Below are positions 18,610-27,601 of a DNA stretch of 64,000 bases, in pieces. Every line of letters begins with the position of its first letter. Positions within the stretch are counted from its first letter, which is position 1. The notes under the pieces were generated by a model. It did no database searches. It saw nothing but the letters and a program-made list of their open reading frames with translations, and was not told the origin of the DNA. A program made the translations under genes and the position numbers. Source of the DNA: Alphaproteobacteria bacterium (GTDB lineage Bacteria; Pseudomonadota; Alphaproteobacteria; Micropepsales; Micropepsaceae); NCBI GenBank assembly GCA_947473475.1, contig CANJBZ010000002.1, positions 124,001 through 188,000 of the forward strand. Reading direction: 5' to 3'.

Positions 18610-19792
18610 CCGTACGGCCCGCGATAAGCCCTGCCAGACGCGCGATGCCTTCCCGGATCGTATCGGTTTCGCACGCCGTGAAGTTAAGCCGTAAGGTGTT
18701 GCGCTTTGGTTCGCCCGGATAAAAAGCGGCTCCCGGGACGAACGCGATGCCTAGGGCAAGCGCCTCATTCATCAGCGCGCCTGAATCCATTGTTTCCGGA
18801 AGCGTCAGCCAAATGAACATGCCGCCCTGCGGCTTTGTCCAGGTGACGTCCTTTGGCATGTGTTCCGACAACGCCCGCAACATGGCTGTGCAGCGCGCGC
18901 CATAGGTTTCGCAGAGCATTGCGATGTGCGATTGCGGCAAGCGCGTCGCAACATCGGTCAGCACCATTTGCGACAGCGGGCTGTTGTGAAAATCGATCGC
19001 TTGGCGCAGCAAGCCCATCTTTTGAATTACGGGCGAGGCAGCAACCACCCAACCGCCACGCAAGCCCGGGATGATGGTCTTGGAGAACGTGCCGCAATAA
19101 AGCACGCGGCATTGCTCGATGCCGCCGTTGCGTCCGGCATCCAGTGCCAAAAGCGATGACAGGGGCGCGCCCTCGTACCGTAAGTCCGTATACGCAGCAT
19201 CTTCGATCAGCACGATGTCGTGCTTTGCCGCTGCCGCGAGCAAGCGTTCGCGCTGTGCCGGGGAATAGGATTCGCCTGTCGGATTGGCAAAATCCGGCAT
19301 CACGTAAGCGGCTTTGGCTGTTATGCGCTCATCGCGATCCAACGCCGAAAGCGGACCGTAGTGCGGATTGTTTCCCGCGAACGCATGCAGCGCTCCGAGA
19401 TAGGTTGGCCGCTCCGTCAGCAAACCGTCGCTCTCCCCCAGCAGCAGACGCCCGCAGAGATAGAGCCCCTGCTGCGAACCGCTGGTGATGAGGATGTTCT
19501 CAATCCCGCACGGAACGCCCTTGCCGCGCATGTACTGCGCGATCCATTCGCGCAAGGGCGGCCAGCCTTCGCTCATGGAATATTGCAGCGCGGTTTTCAT
19601 CTGTGCTGGATCGGCGAAAATCCGCGCATGCGCGTCGGCAATGAGTTGCGATGGAAAGAGATTGGAATCCGGCACGCCACCGGCGAACGAAATCAAACCG
19701 GGCTGCCCGACGAGCCGCAAAAACGCACGCGTCTCCGCTCCCCCTGCCCGCTGGCCGTAAGGGGAAAACCGGGCGTCCCAGTCTGATGGCAT
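18599..19792 (-). CDS. PLP-dependent aminotransferase, class I/II (2-aminoadipate/aromatic type)
   Basis: A 397-residue fold-type I aminotransferase. The pyridoxal-phosphate lysine is Lys238 in GTFSKTIIPGLRGGW. Other family marks are FAGGVPDSNLFP at residue 36, ITSGSQQGL at 102, DFANPTG at 167 and LIEDAAYTDLRYEG at 195. The FAGGxPD and SQQGL segments are those of the LysN/2-aminoadipate and aromatic aminotransferase group rather than AspC proper. The substrate is not certain. It is coupled to thiSG: its ATG overlaps the thiSG stop as TGATG. A thiamine role is not implied by family; co-transcription is all that is seen. Confidence 0.82.
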   Translation of the reverse strand: MPSDWDARFSPYGQRAGGAETRAFLRLVGQPGLISFAGGVPDSNLFPSQLIADAHARIFADPAQMKTALQYSMSEGWPPLREWIAQYMRGKGVPCGIENILITSGSQQGLYLCGRLLLGESDGLLTERPTYLGALHAFAGNNPHYGPLSALDRDERITAKAAYVMPDFANPTGESYSPAQRERLLAAAAKHDIVLIEDAAYTDLRYEGAPLSSLLALDAGRNGGIEQCRVLYCGTFSKTIIPGLRGGWVVAASPVIQKMGLLRQAIDFHNSPLSQMVLTDVATRLPQSHIAMLCETYGARCTAMLRALSEHMPKDVTWTKPQGGMFIWLTLPETMDSGALMNEALALGIAFVPGAAFYPGEPKRNTLRLNFTACETDTIREGIARLAGLIAGRTVSL

Positions 19793-20793
19793 CAGATCAA
19801 TCCGGCGAGCGGACTGGAGGGATCCGCGTAGCGCTTCTTCGGCATGCGTCCGGCGAGATAAGCGAGCCTTCCCGCCTCAACCGCCAGCTTCATGGACCGC
19901 GCCATCAGGATCGGGTTCTTCGCTTCCGCGATGGCGGTGTTCATCAGCACGCCGTCGCAGCCAAGCTCCATCGCAATGGCGGCGTCCGAGGCAGTGCCGA
20001 CGCCGGCATCGACGATCACCGGCACTTTGGCTGCCTCGATAATCAGCCGGATGTTGATCGGATTTTGAATGCCGAGCCCCGAACCGATAGGGGCCGCCAG
20101 CGGCATGATCGCGGCCGCGCCCATGTCTTCAAGCCGCTTGGCCATCAGCGGATCGTCGCTGCAATAGACCATGACCTGGAAGCCTTCGCGCACCAGCACT
20201 TCGGTCGCCCGCAACGTCTCGACCATATCGGGATAGAGGGTTTTCTTGTCGCCCAGGACTTCCAGCTTCACCAGATCCCAGCCGCCCGCCTCGCGCGCCA
20301 GCCTGAGCGTGCGTAAGGCGTCTTCCGCCGTGAAGCATCCGGCCGTGTTCGGCAGATAGACAAATTTCTTTGGGTCGATGAAATCGATCAGCTTGGGTGC
20401 GCCTGGGTCCATGACGTTCACCCGGCGGACCGCGACGGTGACCATCTCCGCGCCCGATGCTTCCAGCGCGGCGGCGTTCTGCGCATAATCCTTGTACTTG
20501 CCCGTGCCGATAATCAGCCGCGACTTGAGCGTCCGCCCAGCGACGACAAAGGGTTTGTCGGCAGGCGGAGCGGTAGGCGCCATCTCATTGCCGCCGCCGA
20601 TGAAATGCACGATTTCCAGGCGGTCGCCTTCCGAAAGCCCGACCGCGCCATAGGTCGACCGGGGTACGATTTCCAGGTTACGTTCGACGGCCACCTTGCG
20701 GGCATCGAGCGACAGCAGGCCGAGGAGGGCCTCCACGGTCAAAGGGCTAGGAAATTCCCTGTTCTCTCCATTAAGACATAACCGCAACGCCAT
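19792..20793 (-). CDS. thiSG: fused sulfur carrier protein ThiS - thiazole synthase ThiG
   Basis: A 333-residue fusion for the thiazole half of thiamine synthesis. Residues 1-68 are a ThiS ubiquitin-like domain ([14 protein letters not shown] ... [13 protein letters not shown]) whose C-terminal glycines would normally be the free thiocarboxylate end. After a linker ([13 protein letters not shown]) the ThiG TIM-barrel starts near residue 82 ([19 protein letters not shown]). The Schiff-base lysine should be in [10 protein letters not shown], and later motifs are GSGLGIQNP and [18 protein letters not shown]. Such fusions are known and annotated as bifunctional proteins in alphaproteobacteria. 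I start at 20793 (conserved MALRL); the frame opens at 20850. Divergent from aroQ. Confidence 0.93.
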   Translation of the reverse strand: MALRLCLNGENREFPSPLTVEALLGLLSLDARKVAVERNLEIVPRSTYGAVGLSEGDRLEIVHFIGGGNEMAPTAPPADKPFVVAGRTLKSRLIIGTGKYKDYAQNAAALEASGAEMVTVAVRRVNVMDPGAPKLIDFIDPKKFVYLPNTAGCFTAEDALRTLRLAREAGGWDLVKLEVLGDKKTLYPDMVETLRATEVLVREGFQVMVYCSDDPLMAKRLEDMGAAAIMPLAAPIGSGLGIQNPINIRLIIEAAKVPVIVDAGVGTASDAAIAMELGCDGVLMNTAIAEAKNPILMARSMKLAVEAGRLAYLAGRMPKKRYADPSSPLAGLI

Positions 20794-20907
20794 TGACGGC
20801 ACTCTCTCCTGTTTCCGTTTTTCCCGGCGGGACCTTATAACCTGCGGCAACCCGCTTCGCTTCGTTCCACCCTATTCCATTACCGCATTTTACGGGGGCC
20901 CCCGTCC

Positions 20908-21348
20908 ATGATCCTGCCGGTATATGTCCTCAACGGCCCTAACCTCAATCTTTTGGGAGTGCGGGAGCCGGAAATTTATGGCAAGGCGACGCTTAGGGAT
21001 ATTGAGCAGGCCGTGGACGCGCGCGCCAAAACCCATGGGTTGAATGTTGTTTTCCGCCAGTCAAACCACGAAGGCGTGCTGGTCGATTGGATTCAGGAAG
21101 CGCGCACCCAGTCCTGCGGCGTCATCATCAATCCCGGCGCCTATTCCCACACCTCGATCGCGATCTACGACGCCTTCAAGGCTTTGGATAAGCCCGTTAT
21201 CGAGGTGCATCTGTCCAATCCGCACCAGCGCGAATCTTTTCGCCACCTGGATTATGTGAGCAAGGTGGCAAAGGGCGTTATCACCGGCCTTGGAATCAAC
21301 GGCTATCTCTATGCCATCGATGCCATGGCAGAATTGGTGAAAGCATGA
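20908..21348 (+). CDS. aroQ: type II 3-dehydroquinate dehydratase
   Basis: A 146-residue shikimate-pathway enzyme converting 3-dehydroquinate to 3-dehydroshikimate. It has the small flavodoxin-like fold of type II enzymes, which assemble as dodecamers. Signature stretches are [19 protein letters not shown] at the N-terminus (catalytic Tyr in the EPEIYG loop), [15 protein letters not shown] at about residue 75, and [15 protein letters not shown] near 98, holding the catalytic His. Length and motifs are normal. Its TGA overlaps the accB ATG (ATGA), starting the conserved aroQ-accB-accC run. Confidence 0.96.
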   Translation: MILPVYVLNGPNLNLLGVREPEIYGKATLRDIEQAVDARAKTHGLNVVFRQSNHEGVLVDWIQEARTQSCGVIINPGAYSHTSIAIYDAFKALDKPVIEVHLSNPHQRESFRHLDYVSKVAKGVITGLGINGYLYAIDAMAELVKA

Positions 21349-21845
21349 CCCACAAGAAAGAGAATCCGCTGCGCAACCGCATTGCCAAAGCGATCACCGG
21401 AGAAAGCATGCCTGACATTGATGCCGACGTCATACGCGAGCTGGCCAAACTGCTTGAAGAAACGGGCCTATCGGAGCTTGAGATAGAACAAGGCGGCGTC
21501 CGCGTTCGCGTGGCGCGCGGCACGACGGTCATGGCGACGGCCGCTCCGACGCCGGCGCAAGCCCCCGCCGCCTCTGTTCATAGCGAGATGAAGCCAGAGC
21601 TGGCGCAACGGCCGGGCACCGTCGTCACCTCCCCGATGGTCGGGACGGTTTATCTGTCCCCGCAACCCGGTTCGCCGCCGTTCGTGAAGATCGGCGACTC
21701 CGTCACCGACGGAACGCTGTGCATCATCGAAGCCATGAAGACGATGAACCCCGTTCCGTCATCGGCCGCCGGGCGCGTGGCGGAAATCTTCGTCGTGGAC
21801 GGTCAGCCCGTGGAATTCGGCCAACCCCTCATGCGGATCGAGTAG
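21345..21845 (+). CDS. accB: biotin carboxyl carrier protein of acetyl-CoA carboxylase
   Basis: A 166-residue BCCP that carries biotin between the carboxylase and transferase parts of acetyl-CoA carboxylase, the first step of fatty acid synthesis. The biotinyl domain occupies about residues 88-166, with the biotin-accepting lysine in EAMKTMNPV near residue 128. The N-terminal part ([31 protein letters not shown]) is the AccC-contact region, followed by an Ala/Pro linker. The ATG at 21345 overlaps the aroQ stop; the ATG at 21408 has a good GGAG 5 nt upstream and would give a 145-residue protein, so the true start is open between these two. Confidence 0.95.
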   Translation: MTHKKENPLRNRIAKAITGESMPDIDADVIRELAKLLEETGLSELEIEQGGVRVRVARGTTVMATAAPTPAQAPAASVHSEMKPELAQRPGTVVTSPMVGTVYLSPQPGSPPFVKIGDSVTDGTLCIIEAMKTMNPVPSSAAGRVAEIFVVDGQPVEFGQPLMRIE

Positions 21846-21878
21846 GCCTTGAAGATGCGGGCCACTTCTCTCTCACCA

Positions 21879-21968
21879 TGGCCGGGCTTGACCCGGCCAC
21901 CTAGCCGCCGCGCGTCCGCGCGGCGAATGAATCCCTTACCGCCTGGATGGCCCGCGGTTTCGGGCCAT
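21879..21968. repeat. cluster of three REP-like palindromes between accB and accC
   Basis: Three perfect hairpins lie in the 160-bp gap. The first is TGGCCGGG/CCCGGCCA with loop CTTGA (21879-21899). The second is CGCCGCGCG/CGCGCGGCG with a TC centre (21906-21925). The third is ATGGCCCG/CGGGCCAT with a 6-nt loop (21947-21968). The first and third look like inverted copies of one family, TGGCC-loop-GGCCA followed by TG, flanking the middle one, a layout like bacterial interspersed mosaic elements. No T-run follows, so they are not typical terminators. Confidence 0.7.
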
Positions 21969-22005
21969 GACAACCTGGGATGTCCCGGAGGCGCGCGGAA
22001 ATAGC

Positions 22006-23361
22006 ATGTTCGAAAAAGTCCTTATCGCGAACCGGGGCGAGATTGCCCTTCGCATCAACCGCGCCTGCAAGGAAATGGGCATTGCCACGGTCGCGGTTCA
22101 TTCGACCGCCGATGCCGAAGCGATGCACGTCCGGCTTGCGGACGAGTCGGTTTGCATCGGCCCCCCGCCCGCCAGTCAGTCCTATCTCAACATTCCCGCC
22201 ATCATATCGGCGTGCGAGATCACCGGCGCGGATGCGATTCATCCCGGCTACGGGTTCCTGTCCGAGAACGCCCATTTCGCCGACATCGTGAAGGCCCATA
22301 AAATCACCTTCATCGGCCCGCAGCCCGAGCATATCAGGCTCATGGGCGACAAGATCGCGGCCAAGCAGGCGGTCAAATCGCTAGGCATTCCCACAGTGCC
22401 CGGTTCGGACGGCGCCGTTACGTCCGAGTCCGAGGCAGCGTCCTTCGCCGCCGAGATAGGCTATCCCGTGCTGATCAAAGCGGCCGCCGGCGGCGGCGGT
22501 CGCGGCATGAAGGTGGCGCGTGGGCCTTCCGAATTGCCGCTCGCCTATGCCACCGCGCGCACGGAGGCCAAAGCCGCCTTTGGCGATGACGCCGTCTACA
22601 TGGAAAAATATCTCGAACGGCCGCGGCATATCGAAATTCAGGTGATTGCGGATTCGTACGGCAAAGTGCTGCATCTGGGCGAACGCGATTGTTCGCTACA
22701 ACGGCGCCATCAGAAGGTTTGGGAAGAAGCCCCCTCGCCCGCGCTCAACGTCGAAGCCCGCAATCAGATTGGGAAAGTCGTCACGTCGGCGCTGGAAAAG
22801 CTGGGCTATCTCGGCGTCGGAACCGTCGAATTCCTCTACGAGGACGGCAAGTTCTATTTCATCGAAATGAACACCCGCCTGCAGGTGGAACACCCCGTCA
22901 CCGAGTTGGTCACCGGACTGGACCTCGTGCGCGAGCAGATCCGCATTGCCGACGGCGGCGCGCTGGAGATCGATCAGAGCGATGTGGTGGTGGCCGGCCA
23001 CGCGATCGAGTGCCGGATCAATGCGGAAAACCCCTTCACCTTCCAGCCCTCGCCGGGAAAGATCACCGAGTTTCACGCGCCGGGCGGCTTGGGTGTGCGG
23101 ATGGATTCGGCGGCCTATTCGGGCTACCGCATCCCGCCTTATTACGACAGCCTCGTGGGCAAGCTGATCGTCCACGGCAAGAGCCGCAACGAATGCCTGA
23201 TGCGACTGAGACGCGCGCTGGACGAATTGGTCCTGGGCGGAATCGAAACGACCATCCCCCTGTTTCAGGAGCTCATCAAGCAGCCCGCCATTCTGAATGG
23301 CGACTATAATATCCACTGGCTGGAGCATTATCTCGCCCGCCGCGCCACCGGGGCGGCGTAA
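22006..23361 (+). CDS. accC: biotin carboxylase subunit of acetyl-CoA carboxylase
   Basis: A 451-residue ATP-grasp enzyme that carboxylates the biotin of AccB using bicarbonate and ATP. It begins [21 protein letters not shown], then [15 protein letters not shown] near residue 80, the ATP-grasp glycine loop [14 protein letters not shown] near 160, [17 protein letters not shown] near 228 and [16 protein letters not shown] near 285, with the catalytic Glu and Arg. Length is normal. I take the ATG at 22006; the frame runs up to 21967 but those residues lie in the third palindrome of the gap and are not conserved. Confidence 0.96.
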   Translation: MFEKVLIANRGEIALRINRACKEMGIATVAVHSTADAEAMHVRLADESVCIGPPPASQSYLNIPAIISACEITGADAIHPGYGFLSENAHFADIVKAHKITFIGPQPEHIRLMGDKIAAKQAVKSLGIPTVPGSDGAVTSESEAASFAAEIGYPVLIKAAAGGGGRGMKVARGPSELPLAYATARTEAKAAFGDDAVYMEKYLERPRHIEIQVIADSYGKVLHLGERDCSLQRRHQKVWEEAPSPALNVEARNQIGKVVTSALEKLGYLGVGTVEFLYEDGKFYFIEMNTRLQVEHPVTELVTGLDLVREQIRIADGGALEIDQSDVVVAGHAIECRINAENPFTFQPSPGKITEFHAPGGLGVRMDSAAYSGYRIPPYYDSLVGKLIVHGKSRNECLMRLRRALDELVLGGIETTIPLFQELIKQPAILNGDYNIHWLEHYLARRATGAA

Positions 23362-23494
23362 CGCGCGAACCACTGGAAACCGGCACAATTTTCCGTATGT
23401 TACGCCCCTGCTGCCTAGGGGGGCGTGTGCGGCAAACTATTTGCGATTGGGGTACTGCACGCGTTCGGCAAGGACGTGTGCCGAGGGGGCAAGA

Positions 23495-25693
23495 TTGATC
23501 CGCTGGCATACGCTCTTCGCGCTGGTTTCGATGGCATGGCTGGCGCTGACGCCTGCGGCCGCGCAGCCGGGGACTATGGGCTTGCAGCACCCGAGCGCCC
23601 ATGCGCCACGGATCACGCCGGGTGAGGCGCCCAAGATCGACGGCGACCTCTCCGATCCCGCCTGGGCCAAAGCCTCCGTCATCCAGGATTTCAAGCAGCT
23701 CGCGCCCAACACCGGCGGGGCGCCGACAGAGCGCACCGTCGTCCGCATTATGTATGACGAGAACAATCTCTATTTCGGCGTCTACGCCTATGACAGCGAA
23801 CCGGACAAGCTGATTGTACGGTCAATGTCGCGCGACGGCGAAATCGTCACCGGCGACAACATTCAGATCGCGCTCGATCCGGGCCAGACCCGGCGCAATT
23901 CCTATGTGTTCATGATGGGGCCGTCCGGCGGACGCTGGGACGGTCTGCGCTTGAACAACATCGACGAACTTCCCGAATGGAACGTCATTTGGGAAGGCCG
24001 CACGCGCCGCGTCAGCGACGGTTGGGTGGCCGAAATCGCCATTCCCTTCCGCAGCATTTCCTATACCGAAGGCGGCAGCGGCTGGGGCTTCGATTTTACC
24101 CGCAATATCCGGCGCAAGACCGAAACCGTGCGCTGGTCGTCCTACGATCCCGCCATCCCTTTGCAAGACGTTTCACAGGCCGGGACATTAACCGGCATTG
24201 CCGGCGTCAATCAGGGTCTGGGGCTCGACCTCGTTCCCTATTTGGTCTTCCGCGCCAAGCACGATTGGAGCAAAGACAAAGACGGCGCGGGGATTAGCGC
24301 GACCGCGGGCGGCAACGCCTTCTACAAGATCACGCCGGGACTGACAGGAACGGTGACACTGAACCCCGACTTTTCAGACGCGCCACTGGACGTGCGCGAG
24401 GTGAACACGTCGCGCTTTTCATTGTTCGTGCCGGAGACACGAAGTTTCTTCCTGCAGGATGCAGGCAATTTCGAATTCGGCGGGCGCCCCTTCAAGCGGA
24501 CCAATTTCGACCGCAACAGCAACAATGGCCGTCCGTTTTTCTCGCGCAATCTAGGTTTGGTCAACGGGCGGCCGGTGACACTACTGGGCGGCGGCAAGGT
24601 TTCAGGCCAATATGATGACCTCAACATCGGCGCCCTGTCCGTCCTGACCGACAGAACCGCAACATCACCCGGACAGGTCTTGTCGGTTGGCCGAGTGACC
24701 AAACAATTCGGCGAATCCCGCGCCGGATTCATCTTCACCAATGGGGATCCAACGGGTCAAAGCCGCAATTCACTTGCCGGAGCAGATTTCCAGTACCGGA
24801 CCGAGGTGTTCGGCGGCAAGACGCTGGAGACGGACGGCTTCTACCAGCGCAGCTTCTCCAACAGTGTTGGCGATGACGATTCCTATGCTTTTGCCCTAGT
24901 CTACCCCAACGAACCGTGGAGCGCAGATTTCTCCTTTAAAACGGTCGGCGTAAATTTCGATCCCGCGCTAGGCTTTGTGAATCGCCCGGGCAGCCGGTTG
25001 TACGACGGCACCGTCAAACACCTGACGCGCAATCGCAACGGGACCTCGTTCCTGCGTACCTTCGAAGTGGAATCGCGCCACCAGTTTACGACAAGCCTGG
25101 GTAACCGCCTCGACAGCCGCGACGATGCACTCCAGATCCAAATCCAGACGCGCGGCGACACTTCGGCGGCGATTCAGGTCAATAATGTTTTCGAACGACT
25201 GGTCGTCCCCTTCACGCTGCCGCACAAGATCGTTATTCCCGCCGGTCAATACACCTGGAATACCGCCTTTGCACATTTTCGCACGTCGCAGGCCCTGCCC
25301 GTCTCTTTCCACGTCGATGTCTGGTGCTGCAATTATTACAATGGCTCGGAATGGCGTGCGCGCACCGAACTCTTCTTTAAGCTGAGCGAAGCCTATGAGA
25401 TTGAGGCAGACTATGATGGCACCTTCATCCGCCTTCCCGCGGGGAAGGTGGACATCAACATTCTGGCGTTGAGCGGCCTATTGAACTTCACGCCGGACAT
25501 GCAGTTTGCGATCCAAGCCCAATACGACAACATCAGTCAGGGATTTGGCTTCCTAGGGCGGTTCCGCTGGGAGTTCCAACCGGGCAGTGAATTCTTCGTC
25601 GCGCTTGGACAATCGGCCCTTATTCCGGGAACGGATTTCCGTGTCCAGACGACGCAATTGTCGTTCCGGGTCGGCCATACCTTACGGTTTTAA
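23495..25693 (+). CDS. DUF5916-type outer-membrane protein with CBM9-like N-terminal domain
   Basis: About 732 residues. A signal peptide (IRWHTLFALVSMAWLALTPAAAQ) follows a TTG start at 23495 that has AGGGGG upstream; the open frame extends to 23297 inside accC, but those residues look non-coding. Residues about 35-225 form a CBM9-like beta-sandwich (APKIDGDLSDPAWAKA ... VRIMYDENNLYFGVYAYD). From about 245 the DUF5916 region follows and reads as amphipathic strands (LNPDFSDAPLDVREVNTSRF, FFSRNLGLVNG), ending with phenylalanine in VGHTLRF, as expected for an outer-membrane beta-barrel. Function is not known. It separates accC from aat, which are usually close neighbours. Confidence 0.82.
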   Translation: MIRWHTLFALVSMAWLALTPAAAQPGTMGLQHPSAHAPRITPGEAPKIDGDLSDPAWAKASVIQDFKQLAPNTGGAPTERTVVRIMYDENNLYFGVYAYDSEPDKLIVRSMSRDGEIVTGDNIQIALDPGQTRRNSYVFMMGPSGGRWDGLRLNNIDELPEWNVIWEGRTRRVSDGWVAEIAIPFRSISYTEGGSGWGFDFTRNIRRKTETVRWSSYDPAIPLQDVSQAGTLTGIAGVNQGLGLDLVPYLVFRAKHDWSKDKDGAGISATAGGNAFYKITPGLTGTVTLNPDFSDAPLDVREVNTSRFSLFVPETRSFFLQDAGNFEFGGRPFKRTNFDRNSNNGRPFFSRNLGLVNGRPVTLLGGGKVSGQYDDLNIGALSVLTDRTATSPGQVLSVGRVTKQFGESRAGFIFTNGDPTGQSRNSLAGADFQYRTEVFGGKTLETDGFYQRSFSNSVGDDDSYAFALVYPNEPWSADFSFKTVGVNFDPALGFVNRPGSRLYDGTVKHLTRNRNGTSFLRTFEVESRHQFTTSLGNRLDSRDDALQIQIQTRGDTSAAIQVNNVFERLVVPFTLPHKIVIPAGQYTWNTAFAHFRTSQALPVSFHVDVWCCNYYNGSEWRARTELFFKLSEAYEIEADYDGTFIRLPAGKVDINILALSGLLNFTPDMQFAIQAQYDNISQGFGFLGRFRWEFQPGSEFFVALGQSALIPGTDFRVQTTQLSFRVGHTLRF

Positions 25694-25748
25694 GCCGCTT
25701 CCCCGATCCGCCGGCGTTCTTGTATGATCGCCCTAAGGAAGGAAATCC

Positions 25749-26135
25749 ATGTTCCGCCGGCTGCAACGCTATTCAGCCCAATTGCTCAGTGTGATGCGTA
25801 TCGCCGTGGGGCTCACATTCCTTGAGCACGGCACGCAGAAGCTGTTGAATTTCCCCCTGCCGCGGCCGGGGCTTGCTTTGCCGCTTCTGCTATTCACCGG
25901 CATTCTCGAAACGCTCGGCGGCCTCTGCGTCACGCTTGGTTACCGGACGCGGCTTTTTGCGTTTCTGCTCTCTGGTGAGCTTGCGGTGGGCTATTGGTGG
26001 CTGCACGCTCGCCGCAGCTTCTTTCCGATGGCCAATGGCGGCGAAGCGATGGTGCTGTACAGCTTCGTATTCCTGTATCTCGCGGCGATGGGTGCCGGCC
26101 CCTGGAGTTTGGACGCGCACCTGAAGCGCGCATGA
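25749..26135 (+). CDS. DoxX-family membrane protein
   Basis: A 128-residue inner-membrane protein with four predicted helices (about residues 15-32, 45-63, 70-88 and 98-116). The motif VGLTFLEHGTQKLLNFP in helix 1 and GILETLGGLCVTLGYRTRL in helix 2 are typical of the DoxX/DUF417-like family. Members have been linked to redox stress or sulfur metabolism but no reaction can be assigned here. GGAAGGAAATCC precedes the ATG. It ends 4 bp before the aat start, so both are likely co-transcribed. Confidence 0.85.
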   Translation: MFRRLQRYSAQLLSVMRIAVGLTFLEHGTQKLLNFPLPRPGLALPLLLFTGILETLGGLCVTLGYRTRLFAFLLSGELAVGYWWLHARRSFFPMANGGEAMVLYSFVFLYLAAMGAGPWSLDAHLKRA

Positions 26136-26139
26136 GTTT

Positions 26140-26826
26140 GTGAGCGCCATAAACCCGGAAGAGCTGCTGCTGGCCTACCGGCTCGGGATTTTCCCGATGG
26201 CCGAAAGCCGTAACGCAAAAGACGTGCTGTGGGTACGGCCGCACGAACGGGGCATCCTGCCGCTCGACAAATTCCATGTCCCGCGCCGCTTGGCGCGCGT
26301 CGTCCGCACCGGCCGCTTCGATGTGACCGTCGATGTGGCGTTCGATCAAGTCATCCGCGCCTGCGCCGAGCCCCGCGCGGACGAACGCGAAACATGGATC
26401 AACGATTCCATCATCGACGCGTTTGCCGCCCTGCACCAGCGCGGCTTCGTGCATAGCGTTGAAACCTGGCAGCAAGGGCAGCTTGTCGGAGGACTGTACG
26501 GTCTTTCGCTGGGCGGCGCGTTCTTCGCCGAGAGCAAATTTTCGCGCGCCACCGGCGCCAGCAAAGTCGCCTTGGTACATTTGGCGGCGCGGCTAAAAGC
26601 GGGCGGCTATACGCTTTTGGATGTGCAATTTCCTAATCCGCATCTCGATCAATTCGGCGCAGTCACCGTCACCGAAGAGAAATTTCAGTTCATGCTGTCT
26701 CAAGCGCTCGCACGAACCGGGGATTTCTTTGCCCTGGGCCGGCGCGGGACCGCACACAAACCGCCGCACGGCTCGCCTGCAACTGTAACCGGCGCGGACG
26801 TCCTGCGCCTCGCCGGTCAGAGCTGA
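26140..26826 (+). CDS. aat: leucyl/phenylalanyl-tRNA--protein transferase
   Basis: A 228-residue aminoacyl-tRNA transferase that adds Leu or Phe to proteins with N-terminal Arg or Lys, marking them for ClpS/ClpAP degradation (N-end rule). Diagnostic stretches are LLAYRLGIFPMAES at the N-terminus, LWVRPHERGILPLDKFHVPR near residue 28, ETWINDSIIDAFAALHQRGFVHSVE near 85-105, LVGGLYGLSLGGAFFAESKFSR near 118 and LLDVQFPNPHLDQFGA near 165. The start is GTG at 26140, 4 bp after the DoxX stop. It converges with the Crp/Fnr gene. Confidence 0.95.
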   Translation: MSAINPEELLLAYRLGIFPMAESRNAKDVLWVRPHERGILPLDKFHVPRRLARVVRTGRFDVTVDVAFDQVIRACAEPRADERETWINDSIIDAFAALHQRGFVHSVETWQQGQLVGGLYGLSLGGAFFAESKFSRATGASKVALVHLAARLKAGGYTLLDVQFPNPHLDQFGAVTVTEEKFQFMLSQALARTGDFFALGRRGTAHKPPHGSPATVTGADVLRLAGQS

Positions 26827-26839
26827 GAATCCGCTGCGA

Positions 26840-27601
26840 TCATTCCTCTTCGGCAATTCTCTGCAAGGCTGGCAAATCGACGATGCGCATTTCATCGCGC
26901 GCAAATTGGATCAGATCGCGCCGCCGCAAATCCACCAGGGTGCGATTGACATGGGCCGGCGTGATTCCAAGAGCGTCGGCCATGTCTTCCTGACGCGCGG
27001 GAAATGTGAAACGCCCATCTACCACCATTCCCCGGTGCTGCAGGCGGTAATACAACTCCAATAGCATTTGTGCCATTCGCCCAACCGCGCTGCGCCTAGC
27101 CAAATCGAAGAGCCGCCGGCTCGTGGTCTCGAGGTAATTGCGTGCCTGAGCATGGACCTCAGTTTTTTGCTCCTCTCTCTCATCGAGCAAGGCAAACAAA
27201 TCGGTCAACTTGAACTGGCATAGCGAAACCGGCGTCATCGACTTCACCGAAAATGGCAGGGGCATTCCCGGCAAACACAGGCTTTCCACGCCAATGACAT
27301 CGCCAGGAATTAGAAAAGCCATGATGAGACGGCGGCCATCCGGCTTCTGCACGAACCAAACGGCCCACCCCGAGTAGATGGTGTAGAGGAACTCGGGCGT
27401 TTCGCCTTCCCGCATGATTGTGCGTTGAGCGTCGTATCGCACGATCGCCGTTCGACACGTGCTTAATACCTGTGGCCGCTCTCGAAATGTTGATCCGTAC
27501 ACGGTGAAATCGCCGACAACGCATTCATTGCAGGAAACCGGCGGTGATGACGGAAATCTAAGAGGGCTGCTGGTGATCATTTCTTTGAAATCTCTTAGCA
27601 T
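26840..27601 (-). CDS. Crp/Fnr-family transcription regulator with incomplete FNR-type cysteine set
   Basis: A 253-residue regulator. The cyclic-nucleotide-like beta-roll spans about residues 45-150 (YDAQRTIMREGETPEFLYTIYSGWAVWFV ... LIPGDVIGVESL), followed by a dimerisation helix and a winged helix-turn-helix near 198-235 (PARQEDMADALGITPAHVNRTLVDLRRRDLI). Cys24 and Cys27 form a CxxC near the N-terminus and Cys128 aligns with the fourth FNR cluster ligand, but the third N-terminal cysteine of FNR is missing. The recognition helix TPAHVNRT lacks the Glu used by FNR to read TTGAT. The target operons cannot be named. Its 545-bp upstream gap is long. Confidence 0.85.
   Translation of the reverse strand: MLRDFKEMITSSPLRFPSSPPVSCNECVVGDFTVYGSTFRERPQVLSTCRTAIVRYDAQRTIMREGETPEFLYTIYSGWAVWFVQKPDGRRLIMAFLIPGDVIGVESLCLPGMPLPFSVKSMTPVSLCQFKLTDLFALLDEREEQKTEVHAQARNYLETTSRRLFDLARRSAVGRMAQMLLELYYRLQHRGMVVDGRFTFPARQEDMADALGITPAHVNRTLVDLRRRDLIQFARDEMRIVDLPALQRIAEEE

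Noticed and set aside
20794-20907. Possible TPP riboswitch before thiSG
   Set aside because: Only about 110 bp separate thiSG and aroQ and no THI-box pattern is present.
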